Source: Bacteroidales bacterium (GTDB lineage Bacteria > Bacteroidota > Bacteroidia > Bacteroidales > UBA1715). Taken from it: a stretch of DNA of 64,000 nt. The translations under genes and the position numbers were made by a program. The notes beneath the pieces were generated by a model. The model ran no database searches, had not been told where the DNA came from, and saw nothing but the letters and a program-made list of their open reading frames with translations. Location: positions 62,001 to 126,000 of the forward strand of contig JADKDL010000006.1 of the NCBI GenBank assembly GCA_016714605.1, in the 5' to 3' direction. Each line of letters starts with the position of its first letter. Position 1 is the first letter of the stretch. Shown here piece by piece: positions 27,681 through 37,681 of the stretch.

Positions 27681-29030
27681 TCAATCTGCAAAATTTGTAT
27701 ATTTTGAAACATTTTTTTTCCATCTTCCGGTTTTGTAATAGAAATATGAAAGCAACATACCAAAACATGTACCTGCCGGAATAGCCCACCAGATACCCAC
27801 AATGCCCCAGTGTTGAGAAAAATAATATGCCAGTGGAATTCTCACAACCCATAATGCAAACAGAGTTATAAACATAGGAATTATAGTATCGCCAGCGCCT
27901 CTTAACACTCCGTTATTTGTAAATAGAATACCGTAAGCAAAATAGAAGATTGCTGTAATGGTCAAATAATCGGCACCAAAGTCTATGATTGCCGTATTTT
28001 GTGTGAATAAACCCATAATAGTATGCTTAAAACAAATAACGCAAACGGTTAGAAGTAAAGATGTTACAACGCTAAAAAGCATACTAAACTGATATCCTTT
28101 CTGTACTCTATCTAATTTATTTGCCCCAATATTCTGCCCTACAAAAGTAGAAACGGCTGTGGCAATTGCCATTGCAGGCACTGTGGCAAACATATCTATC
28201 CTGATGGCTGCTACATAGGCTGCCACTAAATCTGAATTATCAAAACTACTTACTATTTTGAGCAATGCAATACTCCCCAATGCTACAAAAGCTTGCTGAA
28301 TACCTGATGGAAGTCCTATTCTAATACTTGACAAAAAAATCTTCATATTGAAAGCATTATTCCATAAGGATATTTTCACAAACTCATGTCGTCTGTTGAG
28401 AAATATGATAAGACCAATAAATGTACTGATTTGCGATATTATTGTAGCATATGCTGCACCGGCTATTCCCATATCTAAATAGGCAATGAAAATTATGTCA
28501 AGCACAACATTGACTACCGAAGAAATTATAAGCACATACAGCGGTGTTTTGGAGTCGCCCAACCCTCGCAGCACTGCCGACATACCATAGTAGCCAAATA
28601 GACCGATAAGTCCGTACCAATAAACAGTAAGGTATGTGGTTGCTTCAGGTATGATAGCCTCGGGCAGATTCATAAATCTGAAGATAGATTCGCAAAAAAC
28701 AATTCCTAATACAGCAATTAGTATTGAACTAAAGAACAGATAGATAGTGAGTGTCTGTATTGCCTGATTTATTTTATCAAACTGCTTAGCTCCGTAATAT
28801 TGCGAAATGAGTATGGTAGTGCCTCCCGAAATACCTACAATGAGTGAGATAAGCAAAAAAATAATTGGGAAGGAAGCTCCTACTGCCGCCAATGCCTCAT
28901 CGCCAATATATCTACCAACAATAATACTATCTGTTACAGTATACAATTGCTGTATTACTTGACCCAAAATTACAGGTACTGCAAAATGAATAATGCCCAT
29001 ACCTATTTTGCCCTGGGTCAAATCTTTCAT
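27681..29030 (-). CDS. MATE-family multidrug/cation antiporter
   Basis: The 449-residue membrane protein has about 12 predicted segments in two homologous halves, as in NorM/DinF transporters. The N-terminal half shows I-H-F-A-V-P-V-I-L-G-Q-V-I-Q-Q-L-Y and D-S-I-I-V-G-R-Y-I-G, the usual MATE start, and the second half shows R-I-G-L-P-S-G-I-Q-Q-A. MATE proteins export cationic drugs in exchange for Na+ or H+ (family knowledge). The substrate cannot be told. It stands alone on the minus strand. Confidence 0.93.
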   Translation of the reverse strand: MKDLTQGKIGMGIIHFAVPVILGQVIQQLYTVTDSIIVGRYIGDEALAAVGASFPIIFLLISLIVGISGGTTILISQYYGAKQFDKINQAIQTLTIYLFFSSILIAVLGIVFCESIFRFMNLPEAIIPEATTYLTVYWYGLIGLFGYYGMSAVLRGLGDSKTPLYVLIISSVVNVVLDIIFIAYLDMGIAGAAYATIISQISTFIGLIIFLNRRHEFVKISLWNNAFNMKIFLSSIRIGLPSGIQQAFVALGSIALLKIVSSFDNSDLVAAYVAAIRIDMFATVPAMAIATAVSTFVGQNIGANKLDRVQKGYQFSMLFSVVTSLLLTVCVICFKHTIMGLFTQNTAIIDFGADYLTITAIFYFAYGILFTNNGVLRGAGDTIIPMFITLFALWVVRIPLAYYFSQHWGIVGIWWAIPAGTCFGMLLSYFYYKTGRWKKNVSKYTNFAD

Positions 29031-29170
29031 CCGGATATTTTATTTTTTTTTGACAGATGGAAAAGCTAATGTGAATTACATAAAGGTCTGATAATGATCT
29101 TATAGACAATCTATTATCAGAACTTTACGAAATGCTGAGTAATATTTTTAGTATCGGTTCAGTAAGAAAA

Positions 29171-29743
29171 CTACCATTTGTTTATTACTTCATCAAATTG
29201 AATTGTTTTTGTTTTTTTCAACAAATCAATGTTTTTAATTTCTCCGCTAAATATATAACTTTTTCCTGCTTCTAACTTAGAATCGGCACCTATACCTCCA
29301 GCAATATCGAGCTTCTTGCCTGTAGAATCTAACGCCGATAAAGTGGTATAAACCATATCAAAACTTGAATTTTGTAATGCAGTAACTTTTGCTTCAATTT
29401 TTAATGTGTTTAATGCTACATCTACTACCGTCAAACTGTCAATTTTAATTTTATCGGTATTCTCTATTTGTGTAAAATCTAACGAATGTTTTTTGTTGTT
29501 CAACACCGTTTTCAATGTGATATTTGCACTGTCATTAATAGCATACATTGCTGCATCTATTTCAAATAATTTATCAACATCGGTTGTGGTATCTTGCTGA
29601 ATTTTAAGTACTGCTATTTTCTCCATAAACTGTCTGTTAGAAGTTAGGATTTCTTCTAATGCAAACATACTATCTTGTTTATTTTCAGTTTCTTTACATG
29701 AAAACAATGCTAAACAAAGCAATAAATAAAATAAATTTTTCAT
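29171..29743 (-). CDS. Small lipoprotein of unknown function
   Basis: The ATG at 29743 gives M-K-N-L-F-Y-L-L-L-C-L-A-L-F-S-C, a clear lipobox (LFSC). An upstream ATG at 29788 would add 15 residues that would spoil the signal, so I chose 29743. The 190-residue product has a helical N-terminal half and a C-terminal Ig-like sandwich (VVDVALNTLKIEAKVTAL, YIFSGEIKNIDLL). I infer an exported protein. No family assignment. Confidence 0.65.
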   Translation of the reverse strand: MKNLFYLLLCLALFSCKETENKQDSMFALEEILTSNRQFMEKIAVLKIQQDTTTDVDKLFEIDAAMYAINDSANITLKTVLNNKKHSLDFTQIENTDKIKIDSLTVVDVALNTLKIEAKVTALQNSSFDMVYTTLSALDSTGKKLDIAGGIGADSKLEAGKSYIFSGEIKNIDLLKKTKTIQFDEVINKW

Positions 29744-29902
29744 CTGTACTTTCCTATATGTTGTGAATGATTCTAAATTGCTTTTCAAAGGTATTAAATT
29801 ACTGAAAAGAAACTAATAATTAGCCAAATAAAAATTTTATCTTTTTTAAAATTATTCATCAAAGTCAACTATGTGTCTATTTTTTATAAAAGATTAAACC
29901 TG

Positions 29903-30037
29903 ATGAAAATACAATTAGTAAATGCTTTTGAGCAATGTGGTTTTGCTCTTACTCACTATAAAGAACAGAACTTTCCTGAACCTAATGGCTCTACTACGGT
30001 TGATATGATTTTCTTTTTTCGGAAAACTGCTTTATAA
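29903..30037 (+). pseudogene. Orphan 44-codon fragment, possibly the tail of a methyltransferase
   Basis: A short frame ends in E-P-N-G-S-T-T-V-D-M-I-F-F-F-R-K-T, reminiscent of the C-terminal strands of class I SAM-dependent methyltransferases. No start-proximal part of such a gene is present. It may be a remnant or chance. Confidence 0.25.
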
Positions 30038-30041
30038 ATAG

Positions 30042-31154
30042 CTACCATTTACTGCTAATTTTAGCAATCTCTTTATCTATCTTCTTTTGTGGAACAAATT
30101 TAATATGTTCTTTTAAAATTTGATTATCTGCATATTGACTTTTCATTTTATCAGAAATAAGAATCTGTGCCTGTTTTGAGGCGTCTATCTTGGCTCTGGG
30201 TGAAATTTGAATCTGCGAACCTTCGCTACAAACTATAGTTGCATTTCCATTGAGCACTATTTTAGCATCTTCGTCTATTCTCAGGGTACAATTAGACTCT
30301 AAAACTAATTTGCCATTATCTTCTATAGTAACCAATGCTGTTGAATCAAGACTTAAAATGCTGTAGTTTTCGAGCTTCAAACAAGACTGCACGCCAATCT
30401 GAAACGTTGCTCCAATTCTTATTCTCAATTCGGTAGTGTCGGTATAATAAAAATTTTCGCCAAACTTATTGCGAATCGACGTAGTTGCAGTTTGGCTTAA
30501 ATCTAGGCGCATGATTACATGAGGGGAAAGCTCTACCTTTTCTTTTATAGCTATGTGACCACACCATCGCACATTTTTATTAATAGTATAAAAATTCCAC
30601 GACACTCTTATTTTCATATCGTTAGAAGTGCCGTCGGCAGATAATATACTATCTAGAATCTCTATTTTCAGTCCGTTGGGGTAAATATATGATTTAAATT
30701 TTGCATTTATTCGTCTGTTTGCCAGTAATTTAGCCGTAGAAGGATTTGTAGCAACCGATAAGATATCGCCTTTTACAAATGCGTCATCAACAGCACCTTG
30801 ACATGCTAAACTCCGGTGACTCAAAAAAAAGTTTTCATTGGTATATGCAGAATCATCTATATACATATTTCCAGGTGTTTTCCAATCTTTATTGTCGGGC
30901 TGGATGAGATCATCGGCGTTCATATCTTGAGCATGGAAATGCAAATAGTTGTTGCCGCACAACGGGTTAGCCTTAGTGCGCGAACTGTGCATCTCTACCC
31001 AATATAAGGGAGAATCTTTATAGACAAAATCATAATTGCCGGTTCTGCACAACGGATACCAGAAAAAAGGCACAGATTTTTCGGAATCTAATTTGTTTGA
31101 ATACTCTCCTATCTGGTAATTGATATACACTCCTGCCGTTGGACGTTTTACCAA
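30042..31154 (-). pseudogene. C-terminal part of the M6-like metalloprotease (frame-shifted)
   Basis: 370 codons with no signal peptide and no plausible own start (a TTG). The opening phrase R-P-T-A-G-V-Y-I-N-Y-Q-I-G parallels the 'GLLIYHI' strand that follows 'ENRQ' in M6/immune-inhibitor-A peptidases. The preceding segment ends in I-T-N-R-Q plus 14 residues. Adding one A to an A4 run near 31165 joins them. The far C-terminus is a hydrophilic beta-helix-like repeat (I-V-L-N-G-N-A-T-I-V) without a recognisable T9SS sorting domain. Confidence 0.7.
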
Positions 31155-32299
31155 TGTTTTCTATATTCTTGATAATAGTCGGTCATCTGTCGGTTGGTAA
31201 TCCAACACCACTGCATTTCCGACGATTTTCTAACTCTACCTTTGGCATTAGTAAGAAGCTCATCATGTGGTAGTTGTATCCTTACTACATCGCCCGTTTT
31301 CATGAAATCTCGTAAAATAAACTCCTCTTGAAAAGTACCACTTGGCAAAGTATCGCCATATACAAAATCAGAAGAAATGACAGTGCCTGCTGTATTTAAC
31401 GCTCTAAACTCCAAGCTATCTGTTTTGTACTGAGTTGGAAACCAACCCAAACGCCAACGATCCCAAGCATTTGCCGATGACAGAGAATAAGCATCTGAAC
31501 CACTCAAAATCCCGTAACCTCCGGGCGGAAACAGAAAATAGCCACAACATCCTCTATTATTTCCAGCTACATGATAATCATTTCCACCTAGTAAACAATG
31601 AGCATATTCATGAACAATGATAGAAAAATCATTAAACTGTGCCAATAAGACATCGGCACCATTCAAATTTAGAACCTTTCCATTAAAAGAAGTACTTACT
31701 CCCCCTCTTGTACAAGCAGATGCATTGATATCAATAAGTATTACTACATCAAACTTACGGTTAGAGATCTTTTGCTTATTATTTGAATCATACGTATCTA
31801 AATCGGTATTTGTAAGACTGTAACCATGAGCAGTATGAGTAAATTTATTTTCATTCTCATTGAGCTCTTTAAACACATAATCACAAACATTTTCACAAAA
31901 AATACTATTTCCAATTCCGCTTGTATCAACAACAATAAGCTGGTCTAAATAATCTCCCAGCAAGATTGATCTTCCGAACGATGCATCTCTGAAATACTTT
32001 GTAATACCTCTATATTCGTTGCTATCTGAAGGTGTTTTATAGTTAAAATAATGTAAATCAGGCACACCTCCTTCATCAGGTGTTACAAATAATGATGCAG
32101 GAATTTCGGTCAAGGTAGTAGTATCAGAGCCGAGCGAAAAAAACAGAACTAAGGCTATAATAGTATCGTGCGAATTAATATTTTTTACCGTTCGTTGGTT
32201 TGAATAAACATATTGAATATTAAAAACAATTGAGAGTAATAATGTGTATTTTAGTAAACTAGAACTATTACGATATGTTTTTATTTTTCTAAAGACCAT
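31148..32299 (-). CDS. M6-like zinc metalloprotease, N-terminal part
   Basis: The 383 codons begin with a hydrophobic export signal (about residues 17-34) and carry the zinc-binding H-E-Y-A-H-C-L-L-G-G-N-D-Y-H (HExxH, with a downstream His) near residue 225. There is a Gly-rich loop G-Y-G-I-L-S-G-S-D-A-Y-S-L-S and an I-T-N-R-Q near the end, as in M6 peptidases (family knowledge). The stop comes in the middle of the expected fold and the next frame continues it, so this is one protein of about 750 residues broken by one base. I infer an exported protease. Confidence 0.75.
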   Translation of the reverse strand: MVFRKIKTYRNSSSLLKYTLLLSIVFNIQYVYSNQRTVKNINSHDTIIALVLFFSLGSDTTTLTEIPASLFVTPDEGGVPDLHYFNYKTPSDSNEYRGITKYFRDASFGRSILLGDYLDQLIVVDTSGIGNSIFCENVCDYVFKELNENENKFTHTAHGYSLTNTDLDTYDSNNKQKISNRKFDVVILIDINASACTRGGVSTSFNGKVLNLNGADVLLAQFNDFSIIVHEYAHCLLGGNDYHVAGNNRGCCGYFLFPPGGYGILSGSDAYSLSSANAWDRWRLGWFPTQYKTDSLEFRALNTAGTVISSDFVYGDTLPSGTFQEEFILRDFMKTGDVVRIQLPHDELLTNAKGRVRKSSEMQWCWITNRQMTDYYQEYRKHW

Positions 32300-33119
32300 C
32301 CTATATTAATGTGTTTTAGTAATAATAATTGGAAATAGCAACGCTACTAAATGAATAAAATCAAATACTCTTTTCTATAATTATGATTTAGAAAAAAACT
32401 CAATGGCACTCTATATTCTCTGTGTAATATAAAACAATTTAGTAGAATCTGCAAGTCAAAAGGTTTCGTAGTTTTACAAATACACACATCAAAGCAAATC
32501 AAATATCTACAAAAAATAAGGCTCAGTTTTAGAAACCGAACCTTATGATAATCAACTTATTAATTACTAATTCTTTGATATCAATGATGGGGTACCATTT
32601 TTACCCAAGTTGGAAAAGATAATTTTGTTGATTATTATTATTATTATTGATAAACCTTATAACAAATGTACTAAAATAGAAGAACAATGTTTTTGTTATA
32701 AGAATGATTTATGAAAACCAATAAGATGATTTATATCATACATTAACCTCGAGAAATTACTGATAAATAGGCTTAATTTATAAGTATATAAATGATTATA
32801 TTGTGAAAAGTTAGTTTGGTCATTTCTCTGTTTATATGTACATTTGATATAAAGGCAAGATACCATTAGAAGCATTGTAATTGATTAATATGTAGTTTAC
32901 CATGTTGGTTTTAACTCAACTAAAAAATAAAAAATATTTTTCAAAATAGAAATATGGATTTTTAAAGAAAACAATATTTTTGTAGGGTAAAGAAGTGTAA
33001 GAAACAAAAAAATGAAAGAAGACGTTCAATTACCAATTATTTGTTAAACATATATTGCAACATTACATTAAAACACATACAAACAAGAATTTAATTCAAT
33101 ACAACAAAAAAAAATTCAC
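32300..33119. other. Long intergenic region between the protease and an ankyrin gene
   Basis: 820 AT-rich bases holding promoters of two divergent genes. It contains a partial hairpin ATAAGG...CCTTAT at about 32519-32545 and a short TTA/ATT microsatellite at 32631-32648. I see no gene or RNA. Confidence 0.5.
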
Positions 33120-33992
33120 ATGCAAAAGCACAAATCTATAATATTGTTTTTCGTTTTTTTTACCTGTTTGTTTGTTGCTAATTCTCAGGTTAATATGACT
33201 GTAGAAGAAGGCACAAATGAAAAAACAAAGCTTGAGAGAGTGAAAGTAATTGTTGAGCAAAAGGGAGCTAACGTAAATGTAAAGGACCAAGAAAATAATA
33301 CAGCACTATTATATGCTGCAGGATTGGGACACTTTGATATTGTAAAATATTTGATAAACAGCGGTGCCGACTTAAATGCAAAAAATGCACAGGGGCTCAC
33401 CGTATTGTCGTTGTGCGCATATATGGGCCGACGAGAAATTGCTCAGTTTCTCATAGAAAAAGGTGCCGATATAAATGCAAAAAATTATAACGGATTTACC
33501 CCACTCATGTATGCAGTGATGGCAGAAAAAATTGATCTCGATTTGGTAAAACTCCTCATAACCAACGGTGCCGATATAAATGCAGGCAACAATTACAAAA
33601 CAAATATACTTATGGGCGCCATTACCACCGGCGATATAAAATTGGTAACCATGATTTTAGATAATAATGTTCAGATAGATGCTGCTGATATACAAGGCAA
33701 TACTGCGCTCATGGTTGCTCTCAATGAAAAGAAATATGAAATTCTAGAAATTATACTCAACAAAGGAGCAAACATAAACTTACAAAACAACAAAGGATAT
33801 TCTCTACTACATATTGCAGCTGCTGCTGACGATGAAAAAACGGCAAGAACGCTTCTAAAATTGGGCATTCAAAAGAATCTAAAAGATTTAAAAGGAGATA
33901 CTGCACTCGATGTTGCAAAATCTAAAAACCTCACAAAACTAGCTTCATTTCTGCAATCGGAAGGAGTTACCGGAAAAACAGGTTCTTTTTAA
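33120..33992 (+). CDS. Exported ankyrin-repeat protein
   Basis: A signal peptide (residues 1-22) is followed by about seven ankyrin repeats, each with the N-x-x-G-x-T-x-L/A-L-x-x-A-A pattern and the spacer G-A-D-I-N-A-K-N. The repeats fill the whole 290-residue protein. Ankyrin repeats are protein-binding scaffolds. Being exported, it probably sits in the periplasm; the partner is unknown. No T9SS domain or lipobox is seen. A strong palindrome follows. Confidence 0.85.
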   Translation: MQKHKSIILFFVFFTCLFVANSQVNMTVEEGTNEKTKLERVKVIVEQKGANVNVKDQENNTALLYAAGLGHFDIVKYLINSGADLNAKNAQGLTVLSLCAYMGRREIAQFLIEKGADINAKNYNGFTPLMYAVMAEKIDLDLVKLLITNGADINAGNNYKTNILMGAITTGDIKLVTMILDNNVQIDAADIQGNTALMVALNEKKYEILEIILNKGANINLQNNKGYSLLHIAAAADDEKTARTLLKLGIQKNLKDLKGDTALDVAKSKNLTKLASFLQSEGVTGKTGSF

Positions 33993-34095
33993 GGGATCTA
34001 AAACAGATTTAAGTAAAGATTATTGTGAGAATTCGTGAATTATCTTTACAACACATTCATAAATACGATTACAACTACATAAACTAGGTTAAAAT

Positions 34096-34131
34096 AAAAT
34101 GTTTTTAGGGTTGTAACCCTAAAAACATTTT
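34096..34131. terminator. 17-bp perfect palindrome with 2-base loop, probable bidirectional terminator
   Basis: The arms (34096-34112 and 34115-34131) are perfect complements and contain GGGTT-GT-AACCC. A T-rich tail follows on both strands. It also contains the 10-base palindrome GGTTGTAACC that recurs at 34150. Confidence 0.75.
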
Positions 34132-34145
34132 TAAATTGTGTATAT

Positions 34146-34165
34146 TTGTGGTTGTAACCTCAAAT
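34146..34165 (+). promoter_or_regulatory. Possible operator: second GGTTGTAACC palindrome before the ATPase gene
   Basis: TTTGTGGTTGTAACCTCAAA is an imperfect palindrome (one mismatch per arm), 11 bases upstream of the ATPase start. The core is shared with the hairpin at 34096-34131. Confidence 0.4.
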
Positions 34166-34175
34166 ATTCGAACTA

Positions 34176-35396
34176 ATGATTGGACGTCAACTATACATAG
34201 AACGCTTGTTCCCTTTCATAGATAAACCTTTTGTAAAAGTGATTACAGGTCTTAGAAGGTGTGGAAAGTCTGTATTGCTTATGATGCTTCGTAATGAGTT
34301 GCTGGAACGCAAAATAGCAGAAGACTGCATTATATACATTAACTTTGAAAGTTTTGAACACTCAGAAATTGATACCCCCAAGAAATTTTATGAAACCATA
34401 AAATCAAAAATCACTGGTACAAACAAACACTACCTGTTAGTAGATGAAGTTCAGGAAGTTGAAGGCTGGGAAAAAGTCATTAATTCATGTATGGTCGATT
34501 TTGATATTGATATATATATAACCGGTTCAAATTCACATATTTTATCTTCAGAATTGGCAACTTTTCTTGCCGGCAGATATGTTGAGATACATATTCAAAC
34601 TCTTTCGTTCAATGAGTATTTGCAGTTCAAAAACGTATATAACAATTCTGTTTTATCAGAGTCGAATAAAACAGAATTTCAATCATTCCTTCGGCTTGGT
34701 GGATTTCCGGTAATACATACTGCTCCATATTCTGCCGAAAATGCTTACAAAATAGTTTACGACATCTATTCATCAGCTATTTTGCGAGATACCGTTCAGC
34801 GACACAATATAAGAGATGTTGAATTGCTTGAGCGTGTTGTGAAATTTATTTTAGACAATATTGGCAACTGCTTCTCTGCCAAAAACATAGCAGATTATTT
34901 TAAAAGTCAATATAGGAAAGTAGATTTGAATACAATATATAATTATCTGCAAGCCTTAGAAGCCGCATTTATTGTATATAAAACCCATAGATATGATGTT
35001 GTAGGAAAAGAAATTCTGAAAACCCAAGAAAAGTATTATGTAGGCGACCAGTCTATACTCTATGCGGTGATGGGTGTGAAAGATAGAAATATATCAGGTG
35101 TATTAGAAAACATAGTCATGCTCGAATTAAAACGCAGAGGATATGCTGTTTATGTAGGCAAATTAGATAAACGAGAGATTGATTTTATTGCAATAAAACA
35201 AGACAAAAAAATATATGTTCAGGTAACATACAAACTTGCCGAACCAGCTACAATAGAACGCGAATACTCTCCATTGCTAAGCATACGAGATCAATATCCG
35301 AAATACGTAGTTTCTATGGACGAAACCTGGAATGACAACATTGAGGGGGTGCCTCATGTACATATTGCCGATTTTTTGTTGGCTAACTATTATTAA
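34176..35396 (+). CDS. AAA ATPase with DUF4143 domain
   Basis: The 406-residue protein has a Walker A (G-L-R-R-C-G-K-S, residues 25-32), Walker B (Y-L-L-V-D-E-V-Q-E) and the ITGSNS sensor typical of the AAA_14 group. The C-terminal DUF4143 ends in a PD-(D/E)XK-like V-G-K-L-D-K-R-E-I-D-F-I-A near residue 330. These are common accessory ATPases in Bacteroidota and archaea, of undefined function and often mobile. It stands alone with palindromes upstream. No toxin partner is seen. Confidence 0.88.
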   Translation: MIGRQLYIERLFPFIDKPFVKVITGLRRCGKSVLLMMLRNELLERKIAEDCIIYINFESFEHSEIDTPKKFYETIKSKITGTNKHYLLVDEVQEVEGWEKVINSCMVDFDIDIYITGSNSHILSSELATFLAGRYVEIHIQTLSFNEYLQFKNVYNNSVLSESNKTEFQSFLRLGGFPVIHTAPYSAENAYKIVYDIYSSAILRDTVQRHNIRDVELLERVVKFILDNIGNCFSAKNIADYFKSQYRKVDLNTIYNYLQALEAAFIVYKTHRYDVVGKEILKTQEKYYVGDQSILYAVMGVKDRNISGVLENIVMLELKRRGYAVYVGKLDKREIDFIAIKQDKKIYVQVTYKLAEPATIEREYSPLLSIRDQYPKYVVSMDETWNDNIEGVPHVHIADFLLANYY

Positions 35397-35491
35397 AGAG
35401 AATAGTATTTTTTCACTAAACAGAACTATTTCTGCCATAACGTATTAAATTTATGCTATTTACACCAATAAAATGCAAAACAGACTAACAC

Positions 35492-35523
35492 AAAAAAGCC
35501 CTACTATTTATTCATAGGGCTTT
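35492..35523 (-). terminator. Hairpin terminator of the 163-residue protein gene
   Basis: Stem AAAGCCCTA/TAGGGCTTT with a T run on the minus strand, 17 bases after the stop. Confidence 0.7.
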
Positions 35524-35539
35524 GTGACATTTCATTTTT

Positions 35540-36031
35540 TTAGTGTTTCAATCGGTCGTTTATTAGTTTAGACCATTTTTCCACAAATTGCAATTCACCG
35601 CTCAACTGCGCATTTTCCGTTTCGTCAAACAATTCAAAACTTGTTTCTGTTATGCCTTTATTTTTGGGTATGAATCTAAGCTCTATTTGTTGATAAATTG
35701 TATTGCTAGCACTATCTTTTTTAACATCTCTTGTTGTCTTAATAGCCTGACAATTACGGATTTCTGAAAGATCAACAAATAGAGAAATAGTTTCAGCTTT
35801 TCGTTGTTTGAAGAAAAAGACGAAGTTTCTAGTTTCGTCTAATCCTAAAACAAAATCACCACAAAATTCATACTGTGTAACTTTGCAATTGTGCTTGGTT
35901 GCATTATCATTAATATTTTTCAATATTTTTTTTTCTTTCTTTACCCTATTGTAATGAATCAAAACAAGGGGAGCAATACAAACAAGTATTAATATAGTGC
36001 CTAAGATGGCTGTTCCAAAATCTATTTCCAT
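35540..36031 (-). CDS. Single-pass membrane protein of unknown function
   Basis: The 163-residue protein has one N-terminal membrane segment (residues 8-27), then a basic patch (NRVKKEKK) and a soluble domain with alternating strands. I do not recognise it. The positive charges after the segment predict that the soluble domain is cytosolic. It has its own terminator. Confidence 0.6.
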   Translation of the reverse strand: MEIDFGTAILGTILILVCIAPLVLIHYNRVKKEKKILKNINDNATKHNCKVTQYEFCGDFVLGLDETRNFVFFFKQRKAETISLFVDLSEIRNCQAIKTTRDVKKDSASNTIYQQIELRFIPKNKGITETSFELFDETENAQLSGELQFVEKWSKLINDRLKH

Positions 36032-36190
36032 TTTTTTAAATTTTATGGCAATCTCTTATAAATACCATTTTAAGTATTGCAATTTTTAAAAAGCCTGTAT
36101 TACTACTTGTAAATGAAGACTTTTCAAAAGCTGATTTGCTTAGAAAATGGCTATTATAAAAGTTAACCTTATTAAATAACTAAGTAAGCC

Positions 36191-36571
36191 TTACAAAAAA
36201 TGCAAAGCACAAATTATAGTGTCAATGTGCATAATTGACCGAGATTTAAAAAGAAGGATTACCAAAAATAATGGAATGGAAAAATTCTGTCGGTTTTTCT
36301 GAATTTTATCAGAATATTTCTTAGGGAAATGGTGTATAAAACTATCTTTACATTGAGAGACAGGTAGGTTATTGCAATTATTTAATAAATTCTCTGATTG
36401 CGATGTGTGACTGACTAATTTTACAGATAAATCTGAGATTACATAATCATGCGTTGCCGATAGATTGTTGCTATATGTAGAATAAAGAATAGAACTGTTT
36501 ATACTGCCTACTACAAAGCAATAAATCACCGTTAAAAATACTATACCTAATATTGAAATTCTATTTTTCAC
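36191..36571 (-). CDS. Small membrane-anchored protein of unknown function
   Basis: 126 codons with a GTG start at 36571 (KNRISILG...). There is a hydrophobic helix at residues 8-30, a Ser/Asn-rich extracytoplasmic part containing two cysteines, and a second hydrophobic stretch near residue 100. No homology is recognised. Low-complexity composition leaves some doubt that it is real. Confidence 0.4.
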   Translation of the reverse strand: MKNRISILGIVFLTVIYCFVVGSINSSILYSTYSNNLSATHDYVISDLSVKLVSHTSQSENLLNNCNNLPVSQCKDSFIHHFPKKYSDKIQKNRQNFSIPLFLVILLFKSRSIMHIDTIICALHFL

Positions 36572-36704
36572 AATGCAAAAGTAAGTAAGAAATTTGTTTA
36601 CTTATTGAATTGTAAGAATATTATTTTAAGGCTTGGAAAAGGTTGAAGGAATTGAAAATTAACGAAACAACTAATGGCCTAAAATACAATGTATCGAGAT
36701 GAAT

Positions 36705-36737
36705 AAAGATTGCGGAAACAGTGTTTTCGCAATCTTT
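36705..36737 (-). terminator. Hairpin with terminator-like form
   Basis: AAAGATTGCGGAAAC pairs with GTTTTCGCAATCTTT (one G-T pair, 3-base loop), between the broken HNH gene and the small membrane protein gene. Confidence 0.6.
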
Positions 36738-36880
36738 AAATGAGATAAAAATTTTGAAGTGTTCCTTGTCAATTGCTTCGAAATTATTTCAATTAAATAT
36801 TCACTAAAGCAATAATATTATTTACTTTGTTTATCATTTTTTTTTAATAGTTTTACCTCAAAAAAAATCTAAACTTTCAG

Positions 36881-36911
36881 GTAAAGTAACTTTTAGTAAA
36901 AGTTACTTTAC
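36881..36911 (-). terminator. Terminator of the HNH gene
   Basis: A perfect 14-bp stem GTAAAGTAACTTTT/AAAAGTTACTTTAC with a 3-base loop, only 7 bases beyond the HNH stop codon. Confidence 0.75.
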
Positions 36912-36918
36912 AAAAAAA

Positions 36919-37681
36919 TCACTTTTTGAAAATATTCTCATAATGATAATCTAAAAACTCCTTTGAAGGTAAAAATTTATCAGGAAGATTAATTTTTTCA
37001 TCATCATATTTTAAAAAGAAATCTTGAACTGCTTTTTCTTTATTATAATCATCAAAGGCTCGTGAAACCTTTACACGAAAATCAGTTGTAATGGTAATAA
37101 AACCTTTATCAAAAGCTCTATCATGAATGGAATTTAATCAAAGACCATTTCTTGGATTTAATCTATGCTCTTTATTTTTAGACCAAGGAATTATATGACT
37201 CGCAACAAGAAAATCGGGTATTGACAAACCTGTAATACTACATTTGAAATAATAAGATGACAAAACAGATGAACGGAAAAAATTTTGATTTACTCGCTGT
37301 TTTACAATTGCTTCTTTCTAGACCTTCTTTAATATCTTCAGTTTCAATTTCAGAAATTTCTTCAATTGGCTTATTTGCAAATTTTGAAATTAAAAGTTCA
37401 CTTTCATAAGCCAGTTTTTCCCAATTTCCATTGAACTCATCCCAAACCTCTTCTTCCATTTTACTACCATGAGCTAATCCAACAATTCCTTGTTTTTTAA
37501 GCTCTGGATCAAGCCTTCCAAAATTTCCAACTTTCATATTAAGTGCTGATGGACTTCGACCAATAATATCTGCATATTTTATTATAGTTGGATTTGATTT
37601 ACTACTTGTTTTAAATGGTATTTTACAATAAACATTAAAAGCTATAATCGTTTCTTCCCGATTCCAATTATTTTTCTCCAT
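36919..37681 (-). pseudogene. Broken HNH endonuclease gene (one frameshift and one in-frame stop)
   Basis: The intact-frame N-terminal part (37681-37238) has a winged-helix-like start (N-R-E-E-T-I-I-A-F-N-V-Y). Near 37310-37320 the frame must change to read E-A-I-V-K-Q-R-V-N-Q-N-F-F-R, then C-S-I-T-G and A-S-H-I-I-P-W-S-K (the zinc/HNH core with its SHI histidine). Next come L-N-P-R-N-G-L, an in-frame TGA (37140-37138) where homologs have Cys, and then L-N-S-I-H-D-R-A-F-D-K-G. Family members are putative McrA/type II-like endonucleases. With both lesions the product cannot be functional unless the sequence is wrong. It overlaps the upstream small gene by 14 bases. Confidence 0.75.

Noticed and set aside
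29903..30037. Independent small gene
   Set aside because: No promoter box or conserved start; it looks like a tail fragment or chance, so it is listed only with low confidence.
30042..32299. Two separate overlapping genes instead of one protease
   Set aside because: The second part has no signal, no proper start and continues the fold; the 7-base overlap arises from the frameshift.
32631..32648. TTA microsatellite as a phase-variation tract
   Set aside because: It is not in or near a promoter box or gene start.
37138..37140. Selenocysteine UGA in the HNH protein
   Set aside because: The position is Cys in homologs, which would fit, but a frame break lies 170 bases upstream and no selenocysteine machinery or clear SECIS hairpin follows.
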